A stretch of DNA of 64,000 nt from JAHRAW01 sp965243285 (GCA_965243285.1 OZ251537.1:930001-994000); one strand, 5' to 3'. Shown: positions 27,538-37,348, counted from the first letter of the stretch. Program-made: numbers and translations. Notes: generated by a model from the sequence alone, not told the origin.

Positions 27538-27643
27538 TTATCGATATAATGTTCCGCGGGCGGCGCGTTGATGTGGCCGTCGATAGGCGTATTTTTCAGC
27601 GCTGAGCAAGCCCCCTCACACCCTTCCCATTTCGACCATCAAT

Positions 27644-28135
27644 ATGAGCACTCGCCAGTTGTTTCTCAGCGGTTTTTTAGCCTGCGCCGGGTTGTTGGCG
27701 GTGGCCTTTTATTTTCAATATGCGGCCTATTTGCAGCCGTGTCCGTTGTGTATTTTGCAGCGGGTGGCGTTTATGGTGGTCGGCGGGGTGTTTTTGGTGG
27801 CGGCGGTGCATGGGCCGCGGGGGATTGGGCCGCGGGTGTATGGCGGCCTCGCTGGGCTGGCGGCGGTGGGCGGGGCGGCGGTGGCCGGGCGGCATGTGTG
27901 GCTGCAGAATTTGCCGCCCGAGCAGGTGCCGGAATGCGGGCCGGGGCTGGGCTTTATGTTCGAGACGCTGCCCTACACCCAGGCGCTGGAGTTGATTTTT
28001 CGCGGCTCTGGGGAATGCGCGCAAACCCACTGGACATGGCTGGGCTTGAGCATGCCAGCGTGGAGTTTGGCGTGGCTGGCGGCGCTGGCGGCGCTGGCGA
28101 TTTTTATCGTTTTTCGGCCGCGGTTAGGGCGATAA
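27644..28135 (+). CDS. dsbB: Disulfide bond formation protein B
   Basis: Inner-membrane quinone reductase that reoxidises DsbA. Four transmembrane helices are evident. The first periplasmic pair is in LQPCPLCILQRVAF, and the second in PECGPGLGFMFE together with GSGECAQTHWTWLGLSMPAWSL. QR in ILQRVAF is the family quinone-site arginine. 163 residues, normal. Its 3' end overlaps the convergent dehydrogenase gene by 32 bp. Confidence 0.93.
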   Translation: MSTRQLFLSGFLACAGLLAVAFYFQYAAYLQPCPLCILQRVAFMVVGGVFLVAAVHGPRGIGPRVYGGLAGLAAVGGAAVAGRHVWLQNLPPEQVPECGPGLGFMFETLPYTQALELIFRGSGECAQTHWTWLGLSMPAWSLAWLAALAALAIFIVFRPRLGR

Positions 28136-29108
28136 AAACCTCCGCGCCGGCGGCTTCCGGCTCATCATCCACCATGGCGGCCGGGAAGCCCGGGGCGCGG
28201 ATGTCTAAGCCGCAAGATTCCTCTAAGCGGCGGATGATGTTGGGCGACCCTTCGCGGCCGCCGTATTTTTGCTCGGCGTCATCGAACACCGCGTCTAACA
28301 CCGGCGCCAATTCCAGCGGCACGCCGCCGCGCTGCGCCACGGCGATAAATAAGCCGAGATCTTTGCGCACCAAATCCATGGTGAAGTTGATGTCGCGGCT
28401 GCCGTTCAAAATTACCTGGCTTTCGGTCTCATGCACGAAGGAATTGCCGGATGAAATGCGGATGGCTTCATAGGCGATGTTGAGGTCCATGCCGGCCGCT
28501 TTCGAGGTGGTCAGCGCCTCGCACAACGACACCAAGTTGGCGCTCGCCAAATAGTTGGTCACCACCTTTAAGATGGAGGCCGAGCCGAGGTCGCCGGTGT
28601 GCAGAATTTGCCGCCCCATGACGGCGAGCACCGGCAACGCTTTTTCGAAGGCGGCGCGCTGGCCGCCGGCGAAGATGGCGATGTTGCCGGTGGCGGCGCG
28701 ATGGCAGCCGCCGGATACCGGCGCATCCATGGGCCAGGCCCCGGCGGCTTCCGCTTTTGCGCCCAAACGCCGCACCTCGGCTTCGTCGGTGGTGCTCATT
28801 TCCAGCCACACTTTTTTGCTGGTCGATGCGCTGGTCGATGCGGATAATCCAGCCAATACGCCGTCCTCGGCTTCCATCACCGCGGCGCTGGCGGCCGGCG
28901 ACGGCAGACAGGTGATGACCACATCCACCGCCTCGGCCATGGCGGCGGGCGAATCTGCCCACTGCGCGCCGCGGCTAAGCAAATCGGCGGCGACGGCGCG
29001 CTCGAGGTCGCGCACCATGAGATCGAAACCATTGCGCAACAGGCTGCCAGCCAGTTTGCCGCCGACATTGCCGAGGCCGATGAAGCCTATTTTCATGGCG
29101 GTGTTCAT
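28104..29108 (-). CDS. NAD(P)-dependent beta-hydroxyacid dehydrogenase (3-hydroxyisobutyrate dehydrogenase family)
   Basis: 334 residues. Rossmann start MKIGFIGLGNVGGKLAGSLL, then the dinucleotide-fold end, VDVVITCLPSP, substrate-binding MDAPVSGGCHRAATGNIAIFAGG, and ILKVVTNYLASANLVSLCEALTTSKAAGMD with the catalytic Lys. This fits the 3-hydroxyisobutyrate/tartronate-semialdehyde reductase superfamily; the exact substrate is not determinable. A Ser/Thr-rich insertion (SASTSASTSKK) is present. Start may be 29108 or 29096 (MKIGF). It converges with and overlaps dsbB. The last roughly 30 residues are Ala/Glu-rich. Confidence 0.85.
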   Translation of the reverse strand: MNTAMKIGFIGLGNVGGKLAGSLLRNGFDLMVRDLERAVAADLLSRGAQWADSPAAMAEAVDVVITCLPSPAASAAVMEAEDGVLAGLSASTSASTSKKVWLEMSTTDEAEVRRLGAKAEAAGAWPMDAPVSGGCHRAATGNIAIFAGGQRAAFEKALPVLAVMGRQILHTGDLGSASILKVVTNYLASANLVSLCEALTTSKAAGMDLNIAYEAIRISSGNSFVHETESQVILNGSRDINFTMDLVRKDLGLFIAVAQRGGVPLELAPVLDAVFDDAEQKYGGREGSPNIIRRLEESCGLDIRAPGFPAAMVDDEPEAAGAEVFIALTAAEKR

Positions 29109-29273
29109 GGCAGTTTTTAGGGTGGTTTTAGGGTGGTTTTTAAGGCGGAAACATCAGGTGGGTTAATCAACATGAATGCGATCTTTATGGCCACAAATTT
29201 TAGCGTATAGTCGCCCAAAATCAACGCCCAAATCAACGCCCAAATCGATAAGATGGAGTGGATAAAGGGGTGA

Positions 29274-32200
29274 ATGCAACCTAAAACCGAGCACGATGGT
29301 ATGAAGTTAACAGACTACATTGGGAAAATCGCTGAGCAGCATGGCAGTGGCAACGCCACCGAACATACCTATCGACCGACGCTGCAAAATTATCTGGAAG
29401 CGGCGTTGGGCGAGGCCGACCTGGTCATTACCAATGAGCCGAAACATATCGACTGCGGGGCGCCGGATTATCTGTTGACGCGCAAAAAAATTCCCTTCGG
29501 TTATATCGAAGCCAAAGACCTCGGCAAAAATTTAGACGATGCGACTTATAAAGATCAATTCGAGCGCTACAAAAGTGCATTAAATAATCTGATTTTCACC
29601 GACTATCTGGAGTTCCGCTTGTTTCGCGATGGCAAACAAGTGGCGGTGGTGAAAATCGCCGAACTCATCGGCCGGCGGGTTGAATCGAAGCCGCAAAATT
29701 TCGCAGCCCTGGGTGATTTGTTAACCGCCTTCGCCGATTATCGCGGGCAGACCATCACCAGCCCGGATGATTTAGCCGAGCGCATGGCCATGAAGGCGCG
29801 GCTGTTGGCTAATATCATCGACCAAGCGCTCACCCAAGACACGCCGCCGAGCGATAAAATCGAAGAAAAAGATCAAGAACTCAAAAATCAATTTCAAATT
29901 TTCAAAAAACATTTGGTGCATGACATATCGCCCCATCAATTCGCCGATATGTATGCGCAAACCATCGCCTACGGCATGTTTTCGGCGCGCTTGCATGATT
30001 CCACTTTGCCGACCTTCTCGCGCAAAGAGGCGGCCGAACGCATTCCGGTTAACAACCCTTTTTTGCGAAAATTTTTCCAACACATCGCAGGCTATGATTT
30101 TGATTCTCGGTTGCAGTGGGTGGTAGACGACCTGGCCGATATTTTTCGCGCCGCCGATGTTGCCGAGTTGATGAAAGACTATGGCAAAACAACCCAACAA
30201 ACCGATCCATTTTTACATTTTTACGAAACCTTTCTCGGCGCCTATAATCCGGCTTTACGCAAAAGTCGCGGCGTTTATTACACCCCCGAACCGGTGGTGG
30301 ATTTTATCGTGCGCGCGGTGCATGAAATCTTGCGCAATGAATTCGGATTAGCCGCTGGGCTTGCCGATTGCAGCACAACCACTCTCTCCATTGGCGATAG
30401 CACACAAGAACTGCACCGCGTGCAGATTTTAGACCCGGCCACCGGCACTGGCACCTTCCTGGCCCACATCGTGCGTCACATTCACCGCCAATTCGCCAGC
30501 CAAAAAGGCATGTGGGATGACTATGTAAAAAACCAACTCATCCCCCGCCTCAATGGGTTTGAAATTCTCATGGCGTCTTACGCCGTGGCGCACACCAAAA
30601 TGCAAATGGAATTTCAGAACACGGCTTGCAAACTGGGCGACGAGCGCTTGCGCATTTTCTTAACCAACTCATTGGAAGAACATCACACCGACCAAGGCGG
30701 TTTATTTGCGCAATGGTTATCGGATGAATCTCGCGAGGCAAATTTCATCAAACGCGATATGCCGGTGATGGTGGTGATTGGCAATCCGCCGTATAGCGGA
30801 GAATCCGCTAATAAAAGCGAATGGATTAGCAAATTGATGCGCGACTACAAACAAGAACCTGGCGGCGGAAAATTGCAAGAGAAAAACTCCAAATGGCTGA
30901 ACGATGACTATGCAAAATTCATCCGTTGCGGGCAACATTTTGTAGATAAAACCGGCGAAGGCATCTTGGCTTATATCACCAACCATAGTTTCTTGGATAA
31001 CCCAACTTTTCGCGGTATGCGATGGAGTTTGTTGCGCAGTTTTGATGCGATTTATATTTTGGATTTGCATGGCAACTCCAAGAAAAAAGAAACCGCGCCG
31101 GACGGTTCAGCGGATAAAAATGTATTTGATATTCAGCAGGGCGTTGCCATTAGTTTATTTGTTAAAACCGGCGCCAAAAAAGTCGATGAATTGGCAAAAG
31201 TTTTTCACCATGATTTATTTGGTACGCGCGAAAGCAAATATCAATTTTTATGGGATAACGATTTATTGGATGTTGAATTTCAACCCTTGCAACTTCATGC
31301 GCCGAATTATTTTTTCGTGCAAAAGGATTACGAATTGCTGGCGGAATATGAACAAGGGTTTTCGGTGAACGATCTATTTGAGATACGGGGTAGCGGCATC
31401 GTCACGAAAAGAGATAATCTTGCCATCCACCACAAAACCGAAAATGCTCTGCAAGCCGCAAAAGATATATTGAATATGGATAAAGATGCCTTCTACCATA
31501 AATACAGCCTTCCAATAGATGTAAGAGATTGGCGCTATGAGTGGGCGAAAGATGACATTGCTAAATTTGGCATCAGCGATAAACTTGTGCAAAAAATTAC
31601 TTATCGTCTATTTGATACACGCAGAATTGTGTACACTGGATGCACACGCGGTTTCATTGGATGGCCGGTTACGAAAGTTATGCGTCACTTTCTCGCAGGT
31701 GAAAATGTTGGCTTTGTCACGATTAGAAGATCGAGAAGTAGCCAATCGTGGAAAGAGGTTTTCGTTACCGATTCTTTGATTAACGGGGGAACTACCATTT
31801 CGGCGCTGGATAATAATTATGTATTCCCACTTTATTGTTACCCCGAAACCAAACAAAAAACGGTACACGGCAAAACCACCAGAGAACCAAACCTTGACAA
31901 GGAAATCGTACAACAAATCGCCGCTGGTCTCGGCTTGTCATTCACTCCCGAGAAAGAATCCGCTAACAAAACCACCTTCGCCCCGATTGATTTATTGGAT
32001 TATATCTATGCGGTATTGCACGCCCCCGCCTACCGCGAAAAATATAAGGAATTCCTCAAAATAGATTTTCCGCGTGTGCCTTACCCCACCGACGCGAATC
32101 AATTTTACCGACTCGGTAAACTCGGCGCTGAATTACGCGCACTGCATTTAATGCAAAGCCCAACCCTAGACACCCTCATCACCGCCTACCCCGCAAGCGG

Positions 32201-32480
32201 CGACCACATGGTCACCAAACCTCAGTATAAAAGCACCGACCCAGTAGCAAAACTCGGCAAAGTGCGCATCAACCAAGCGCAATTTTTTGACGGCGTGCCA
32301 GAAATAGCGTGGAATTTTTACATCGGCGGCTACCAGCCGGCGCAAAAATGGCTAAAAGATCGCAAAGGGCGAACCCTCACCACCACAGAAATCGTCCACT
32401 ATCAAAAAATCATCATCGCCCTAACCGAAACCCATCGCTTGATGGGGGAGGTCGACAAAGTGTTGGCTGGGGTGAATTAA
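29274..32480 (+). CDS. Type IIG-like restriction-modification protein (nuclease, N6-adenine methyltransferase and target recognition in one chain)
   Basis: 1068 residues. An N-terminal nuclease domain shows GAPDYLL near residue 62 and FGYIEAKDLG near 77 (PD...ExK). A helical linker (about 110-330) leads to the methyltransferase: YYTPEPVVDFIVRAV, motif I ILDPATGTGTFLAHIV near 385, and motif IV VIGNPPYSG near 503. The region after about 700 (GSGIVTKRDNLAIHHKTE, DWRYEWAKDD, YVFPLYCYP) is the likely recognition part. No helicase motifs are seen, so this is closer to type IIG than type ISP. MKLTDYIGKI at 29301 is an alternative start. The frame is intact. A second methyltransferase gene follows 127 bp downstream. 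Confidence 0.87.
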   Translation: MQPKTEHDGMKLTDYIGKIAEQHGSGNATEHTYRPTLQNYLEAALGEADLVITNEPKHIDCGAPDYLLTRKKIPFGYIEAKDLGKNLDDATYKDQFERYKSALNNLIFTDYLEFRLFRDGKQVAVVKIAELIGRRVESKPQNFAALGDLLTAFADYRGQTITSPDDLAERMAMKARLLANIIDQALTQDTPPSDKIEEKDQELKNQFQIFKKHLVHDISPHQFADMYAQTIAYGMFSARLHDSTLPTFSRKEAAERIPVNNPFLRKFFQHIAGYDFDSRLQWVVDDLADIFRAADVAELMKDYGKTTQQTDPFLHFYETFLGAYNPALRKSRGVYYTPEPVVDFIVRAVHEILRNEFGLAAGLADCSTTTLSIGDSTQELHRVQILDPATGTGTFLAHIVRHIHRQFASQKGMWDDYVKNQLIPRLNGFEILMASYAVAHTKMQMEFQNTACKLGDERLRIFLTNSLEEHHTDQGGLFAQWLSDESREANFIKRDMPVMVVIGNPPYSGESANKSEWISKLMRDYKQEPGGGKLQEKNSKWLNDDYAKFIRCGQHFVDKTGEGILAYITNHSFLDNPTFRGMRWSLLRSFDAIYILDLHGNSKKKETAPDGSADKNVFDIQQGVAISLFVKTGAKKVDELAKVFHHDLFGTRESKYQFLWDNDLLDVEFQPLQLHAPNYFFVQKDYELLAEYEQGFSVNDLFEIRGSGIVTKRDNLAIHHKTENALQAAKDILNMDKDAFYHKYSLPIDVRDWRYEWAKDDIAKFGISDKLVQKITYRLFDTRRIVYTGCTRGFIGWPVTKVMRHFLAGENVGFVTIRRSRSSQSWKEVFVTDSLINGGTTISALDNNYVFPLYCYPETKQKTVHGKTTREPNLDKEIVQQIAAGLGLSFTPEKESANKTTFAPIDLLDYIYAVLHAPAYREKYKEFLKIDFPRVPYPTDANQFYRLGKLGAELRALHLMQSPTLDTLITAYPASGDHMVTKPQYKSTDPVAKLGKVRINQAQFFDGVPEIAWNFYIGGYQPAQKWLKDRKGRTLTTTEIVHYQKIIIALTETHRLMGEVDKVLAGVN

Positions 32481-32607
32481 ACCCATGCCCCGATAACGAA
32501 ATGGTTGAATCTGGCGATATTAAAGTAACCGCAAATTATTTTGCGTAGTTTTCAAGCGGTTAAAATTGGTTTATAGGTTAAGATCAACGGCAACACCGAA
32601 TAACCCC

Positions 32608-33609
32608 ATGCAATCCCCAGCAATTCAATCCGATGTACAGCATGCCGATTTACATCATGCATCGTGCTTTGATGTTTTCCCGGAGTTGGCGGATGATTCG
32701 GTGGATTTGGTTTGCGTCGATCCGCCGTATGGCACCACCGCGATTGAATGGGATGTGGTGATTGATTTTAAGTTGATGTGGCAACATCTTGCGCGGATAT
32801 GCAAACCCACGACGCCGATATTGGTGTTTGGCAGTCAACCGTTTAGCAGTTTGCTTATCGTAAGCAAATTAACTTGGTTTCGCTATGAATTGATTTGGAA
32901 TAAAAATAAATGCGGCTCGCCGGGGCTGGCCAAATATCGGCCGCAGAAAGTGCATGAAAATATTATGGTTTTTTCGCAACAAGGCGGCGCCTTTTATCAA
33001 CCGATTATGGAAGCCGGCGAAGCCTATAGCCGTCAAGCGAAAGATAAAATCAACGGCTATGGCTCAGGGCGAAACACCCATGGGTATGGTTTTGGCAACC
33101 AGGTTTTTTTAGCTACCAAGAATGCCGGCACGCGCTATCCGAAAAGTATTTTGCACGCCGGTCGTAACTTCTCGGCGCAACAAACCGTGCATCCCACCCA
33201 AAAGCCCACCAATCTTTTGAACTATTTGATTATGACTTACAGCAAACCCTCCGATACAGTGTTGGATTTCGCCATGGGTTCAGGGAGTTGCGGGGTGAGC
33301 GCGAAATTAACTAACCGCCACTTTATTGGTGTGGAAAAATCACGCGCTTATTTTGACATCGCCAAAACGCGAATTGCGCAAGCGCGCGCCGCCAGCATCA
33401 CGACTACGGACCGGCAACTGGCTACGCAATTCAATAACCCATATTCTGGAGTTAAAAACGCCGGTCGCTCACCACCAGCCCGGCGGTGGAGGTGTTTGAT
33501 TCAGCGTAACAAATCGGTCTGCATTAAACCCATCGCCCAAATCCATCACACCGCAATCCATCACACCGGGCGACTGCCCATCTCCAGGTGCAGGCGATTT
33601 TCGGTGTAG
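32608..33609 (+). CDS. Beta-class DNA methyltransferase (N6-adenine or N4-cytosine)
   Basis: Motif IV VCVDPPYGTTAIEWD is near residue 35 and motif I LDFAMGSGSCGVSAKLTNRHFIGVE near 219, the beta order. HPTQKP near residue 192 is the family motif X-side segment. From MQSPAIQSDVQHADL the catalytic domain ends about residue 265. The remaining 70 residues (GRSPPARRWRCLIQRNK...) are not methyltransferase sequence and run 49 bp into the convergent enolase-family gene, so the original stop may have been lost. It may act with the upstream type IIG protein or alone. Confidence 0.85.
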   Translation: MQSPAIQSDVQHADLHHASCFDVFPELADDSVDLVCVDPPYGTTAIEWDVVIDFKLMWQHLARICKPTTPILVFGSQPFSSLLIVSKLTWFRYELIWNKNKCGSPGLAKYRPQKVHENIMVFSQQGGAFYQPIMEAGEAYSRQAKDKINGYGSGRNTHGYGFGNQVFLATKNAGTRYPKSILHAGRNFSAQQTVHPTQKPTNLLNYLIMTYSKPSDTVLDFAMGSGSCGVSAKLTNRHFIGVEKSRAYFDIAKTRIAQARAASITTTDRQLATQFNNPYSGVKNAGRSPPARRWRCLIQRNKSVCIKPIAQIHHTAIHHTGRLPISRCRRFSV

Positions 33610-34760
33610 GGGTGGGCCGCGGCGACTTGTTCGTCTAACTCCACGCCCAAACCCGGTTCGGTGGGGGGGATGACATAGCCCCCTTCCCAGCGGATGGGTT
33701 TTTTGAGGATGGCGGCGTGGAATCCGCCCCAGGTTTGGATGCCTTCGAGCAGCAAAAAGTTCGGCGTGCAGGTGGCGAGTTGGATATTGGCGGCGCCTTC
33801 GATGGGGCCGCAATACAGGTGCGGGGCGATTTGCGCGTAATAGGTTTCCGCCATGGATGCGATTTTTTTGGCTTCCAAAATGCCGCCGACCCGCCCTAAA
33901 GCCGGCTGCAAAATCGCCGCCGCCCCATGCTCCAACACCCGCGCGAATTCGTACTTTGTGGTCAGGCGCTCGCCGGTGGCGATGGGAATGCTGGTTTGGC
34001 GCGCCACCCGCGCCATTTCGCGAGGGTTTTCCGGCGGCGTAGGCTCCTCTAGCCACAGCGGATCCCAGCGCTCGAGGCGACGCGCCAGGCGGATGGCGCC
34101 GGCGGCGGTGAACTGGCCATGGGTGCCGAACAATAAATCCGCGCTATCGCCCACGGCCTCGCGCAGGCGCTGCACGAACAACGCCGAGCGCGCCAAATCC
34201 GCCATGCTCGGCTGGCGGCCGTCATACACTGTGTACGGCCCGGCCGGGTCGAATTTCACCGCGCTAAACCCTTGCGCGACACACTCGGCAGCGCGTTTGG
34301 CGGCCACATCGGGGTCGGTATATACCGCATCGCCACCGATGCCGCCGGGGTCATCCGCCGCCGGATATAGATAGGTGTAACTGCGCAATTTGTCATGCAC
34401 CCGTCCGCCTAACAGGTCGTATATCGGCCGCCCCACGGCCTTGCCGACGATATCCCAGCAGGCGATTTCGATGCCGCTCAGCACGCCCATCAAGGAGACA
34501 TCGGGGCGCAGGTTGTAGCCGCTGCCGTATACATTGCGCCACAAGTTTTCGATGCGAAAGGGGTCGGCATCGATGACAAAACGCGCGCACACATCTTCGA
34601 TCATCGCCACTATGGCGGCGGGTCCGAAAGTGGCGGCATACACCTCGCCGATGCCGGTTATGCCACAGTCGGTGGTCAGTTTGATGAAGATGAAATAGCG
34701 CCCGCCGAAACCCGGCGGCGGGTTGGCCACCACCCAAGTTGTGGCATCGATGATTTTCAT
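33561..34760 (-). CDS. Enolase-superfamily (mandelate racemase/muconate lactonizing) enzyme, sugar-acid dehydratase-like
   Basis: 399 residues. The N-terminal capping domain (MKIIDATTWVVANPPPGF...FIKLTTDCGITGIGEVYAATFG) is followed by the barrel with AVKFDPAGPYTVYDG, LLFGTHGQFT, LWLEEPTPPEN, IATGERLTTKYEF, and IAPHLYCGPIEGAANIQL. Those acidic residues and the late His fit the metal-binding and general-base pattern of mandelate racemase-subgroup acid-sugar dehydratases. Exact substrate unknown. The full frame looks intact. Its 3' end overlaps the methyltransferase frame. A family A element begins 43 bp from its start. Confidence 0.82.
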   Translation of the reverse strand: MKIIDATTWVVANPPPGFGGRYFIFIKLTTDCGITGIGEVYAATFGPAAIVAMIEDVCARFVIDADPFRIENLWRNVYGSGYNLRPDVSLMGVLSGIEIACWDIVGKAVGRPIYDLLGGRVHDKLRSYTYLYPAADDPGGIGGDAVYTDPDVAAKRAAECVAQGFSAVKFDPAGPYTVYDGRQPSMADLARSALFVQRLREAVGDSADLLFGTHGQFTAAGAIRLARRLERWDPLWLEEPTPPENPREMARVARQTSIPIATGERLTTKYEFARVLEHGAAAILQPALGRVGGILEAKKIASMAETYYAQIAPHLYCGPIEGAANIQLATCTPNFLLLEGIQTWGGFHAAILKKPIRWEGGYVIPPTEPGLGVELDEQVAAAHPYTENRLHLEMGSRPV

Positions 34761-34803
34761 GGGGTGAGTTTTATACCAGCAGGGTTCGGGGAGTTAAATT
34801 TTG

Positions 34804-34953
34804 GGGTTTATCGTTCTAAATCTGCAGTTCGATGGGCGGGTTTTGAGGTCAGCGGATGATTTAGGGGAGGTTGCGTTTGATTATTGGCTTTGGCTTTTGA
34901 TTTTTGCTGTTGATTTTTGCTTTGGCTGTTACGCTTTACTCCCCCGCTCTAAT
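34804..34953 (+). repeat. Family A element, copy 6 (left part only)
   Basis: Alpha end GGGTTTATCGTTCTAAATCT, then GCAGTTCGATGGGCGGGTTT, GAGGTCAGCGGATGATTTAG, a G/T-rich arm and the start of the core (TTTACTCCCCCGCTCTAAT). It stops exactly where the IS1182-type end begins, so the rest was lost or displaced by that insertion. Confidence 0.8.
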
Positions 34954-35852
34954 GAGGGTGTTCTAAAACTCGATTTTGATTATTTTAATATCGCAAAGTA
35001 AAATGCTGTATTTTGATTTTTCTGCGGGTGATTATTGAAAAAAAAGTGAGGAATATCACATATCAATAATTTATCAATAATTTATTAATAATTTTTCTTT
35101 ATAGTTAACTAAAGTATGCAAAATAAATGGCTATTACAACAAGTAAATCGTTATTACATTCTTTTATGTGGCTAAAAAACATGTTTTTAGATCATTTTTG
35201 GCTGCGATAGCGCTATTAACCGATTGACATTATAAGCCACCGCGTGCATGCCAAATTCAAGACCCACCGCGGCTAATCCACGCCGCCTAAATCTATTCAA
35301 CTGCTGCACGCCGCGTATCATTGAATATACTGTCTCAACTGATGCAGCGCGTAAGTTGGAATATTTCCGCGGGTCTTCTCCTGCCATGCTTGCCCTCCAA
35401 ACAGCCATTTCCGCATCGCCATGATAGCGATATATAACACGACCTGTTTTTGATGTAGTGCACTTCGATTTCAGCGCGCAAGCGCCACAACTTTTACTCG
35501 CGTATCTGACTCTGTTTGCTTCTCTATAGGTCTCTATAAGTCGATGGCCAGCAAGGCATGTATAACTATTGCTCTGCTCGTCAAAAATAAAATTTCTTTT
35601 ATCAAAAACACCGCAGATTTTCTCAGGGCAGCGAACTTTTATGCCGCGCTTTTTCGCCAATTTAACAACGACGCGAGCCAGGTAAGCCTTGTCTAATACC
35701 AACTCTTCAGGCGCGCGACCGGCTATCGCTTGCGCTTGATCGAGTTTTTTAGGCAACATAGCAATCTCATTCGAGGGATGAACATCATGGCCTACAATAA
35801 TACGAAGGGAGTCATAGGTTTCCGGCGGTTGCCATGTAATATGTAGGCGGCG
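34954..35852 (-). mobile_element. IS1182-type insertion sequence remnant, one end retained
   Basis: The end GAGGGTGTTCTAAAACTCG at 34954 lies about 230 bp beyond the transposase stop. The region between is AT-rich and non-coding. The other end, together with the 5' half of the transposase gene, is missing; similarity fades near 35852. The end matches the 150-bp MITE at 25743-25892. Confidence 0.8.
35187..35852 (-). pseudogene. IS1182-family transposase, 3' fragment
   Basis: The fragment begins about RLHITWQPPETYDSLRIIVG and continues through VLDKAYLARVVVKLAKKRGI and KVRCPEKICGVFDKRNFIFD, then the C-terminal zinc-like region KSCGACALKSKCTTSKTGR. It ends with the DDE-type C-terminal pattern RKYSNLRAASVETVYSMIRG...RFRRRGLAAVGLEFGMHAVAYNVNRL. 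The last catalytic Glu region and the RGL..V..E segment are typical of IS1182. The N-terminal half is absent. An ATG-initiated frame exists only from 35759, an internal methionine. Confidence 0.83.
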
Positions 35853-36016
35853 GCTCGGGCGGCGGTTCAGATGGCGGATAGATCGCGATGCGGCGGGCGG
35901 ATGGGCTGCAGTGGCGGGCGGCGAGAATCCGACTGCGGCAAATCACTGCGGCAAATCATGTTACATTAAACTAAACTGACCTTAAGGCAAATGACACGGC
36001 GGAGGTTCGGCTGCGC

Positions 36017-37348
36017 ATGAACATCGAAGAATTCCAAGCCAAAGAAATGTTGCGCGATTACGGCATCGCCGTGCCCGCCGGCGCGGTCGCCGCCAGCGCC
36101 GAGCAAGCGCGAGACCTCGGCGCCGAGTTGGCCGGCGAGCGCTGGATGGTGAAAGCGCAAATACCCGCCGGCGGCCGCGGGGCTGGAGAATTTGCCGGGG
36201 CCGGGCCGGGCGAAGCTGATGGCGGCGGGGGAAAATCGCGCTCGGGTCGATTCGTCGGCGACGGCGCGAAACATCATCGCGGCGGCATTCGCAGTGCCGC
36301 CAGCGTGGATGAAATTCACGCCCACGCCGCCGCCATGTTAGGCGGCGCGCTGATAACCGCGCAAACCGACGCCGCCGGGCAGGTGGTCAAGCGGGTTTAT
36401 GTGGAACAAGCGGTGCGCATCGAGCGCGAATTGGCCATCGCCCTACGCATCGACGAAGGCCGCCGGCGCCTGGTCGTCATGTTATTCGAACACGGCGGCA
36501 TGGGCATAGAAGATGCCGCCGCCACGCCGCAAACGGTGCATACCGTATCCATCGATGCCGACGGGGCCGCCGACCAGGCGCAACTGGGCATAAGTTTGAC
36601 CGCCCTCGACCTCACCGCAGCCCTGCAAGACCAGTTGCGCGACATCATCGCCCATCTCATCCGCCTATTTCGCGAGCGCGACGCCAGTTCGATAGAAATC
36701 AACCCGCTGGCGGTGGTCGACGGCGCCGTGCTGGCGTTAGACGCGAAAATGACCTTCGACAACCACGCCCTATTTCGCCAACCGGCGCTGCGCACCATGC
36801 AGGAGGCGCTCGATGCCGACTCCCAATTGGCCGCCTTGGAGGGCTTCAACTACATCCCCTTAGGCGGCGACATCGCGTGCTTGGCGGTGGGCGCCGGGCT
36901 TGCCATGGCCACCTTAGATGCGGTGCACCACGGCGGCGGTCGGGCGGCCAATTTCCTCAATGTACCGCCGGATGCGAAGGTCAATCGCATCCTCAGCGCA
37001 TTACAAGCGTTGCTGGCGCGCCGCGGCGCCCGCAGCCTGCTCATCAATGTATTCGGCGGCGGAATCATGCGCTGCGACGCGATAGCCGACGCCATTTTGT
37101 TAGCGCGCCGCCGTCAGCCGCTGAAAATCCCGGCCACGGTGCGGCTGGCCGGCACCAACGCGGCGCTGGCGAATCGCCGCCTCAAAGAAAGCGCGCCAGA
37201 GATTTTTTTAGCCGCCAACTTGGCGGATGCCGCAGCCCACGCGGTGGCCGCCAGCAAGGGGGGCAGTGCCGCGCGCGCCCCAGCCTCCGCTGGCTCGCGG
37301 GCAACAAAATGGCTGGGTATGCTAGGCCTTGGCCGGCGCGCCGTTTGA
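36017..37348 (+). CDS. Succinyl-CoA synthetase beta-like subunit of an ATP-dependent CoA ligase (SucC/MtkA type)
   Basis: 443 residues. Opening MNIEEFQAKEMLRDYGIAVP and WMVKAQIPAGGRGAG are the ATP-grasp start; SSIEINPLAVVDG gives the metal ligands and LNVPPDAKVNRI with VFGGGIMRCDAIADAI the CoA-ligase domain. Relative to the family, about 33 extra residues (about 55-88, FAGAGPGEADGGGGKSRSGR and following) are inserted right after the GGRG loop, and the C-terminus has about 30 extra. With the alpha-like gene downstream it would form a malate- or succinate-CoA ligase. Whether the insertion is tolerated is unknown. Confidence 0.8.
   Translation: MNIEEFQAKEMLRDYGIAVPAGAVAASAEQARDLGAELAGERWMVKAQIPAGGRGAGEFAGAGPGEADGGGGKSRSGRFVGDGAKHHRGGIRSAASVDEIHAHAAAMLGGALITAQTDAAGQVVKRVYVEQAVRIERELAIALRIDEGRRRLVVMLFEHGGMGIEDAAATPQTVHTVSIDADGAADQAQLGISLTALDLTAALQDQLRDIIAHLIRLFRERDASSIEINPLAVVDGAVLALDAKMTFDNHALFRQPALRTMQEALDADSQLAALEGFNYIPLGGDIACLAVGAGLAMATLDAVHHGGGRAANFLNVPPDAKVNRILSALQALLARRGARSLLINVFGGGIMRCDAIADAILLARRRQPLKIPATVRLAGTNAALANRRLKESAPEIFLAANLADAAAHAVAASKGGSAARAPASAGSRATKWLGMLGLGRRAV

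Noticed and set aside
33469..34056. 195-codon minus-strand ORF in the enolase-family gene region
   Set aside because: Out-of-frame shadow of the enolase-superfamily gene; no independent motif.
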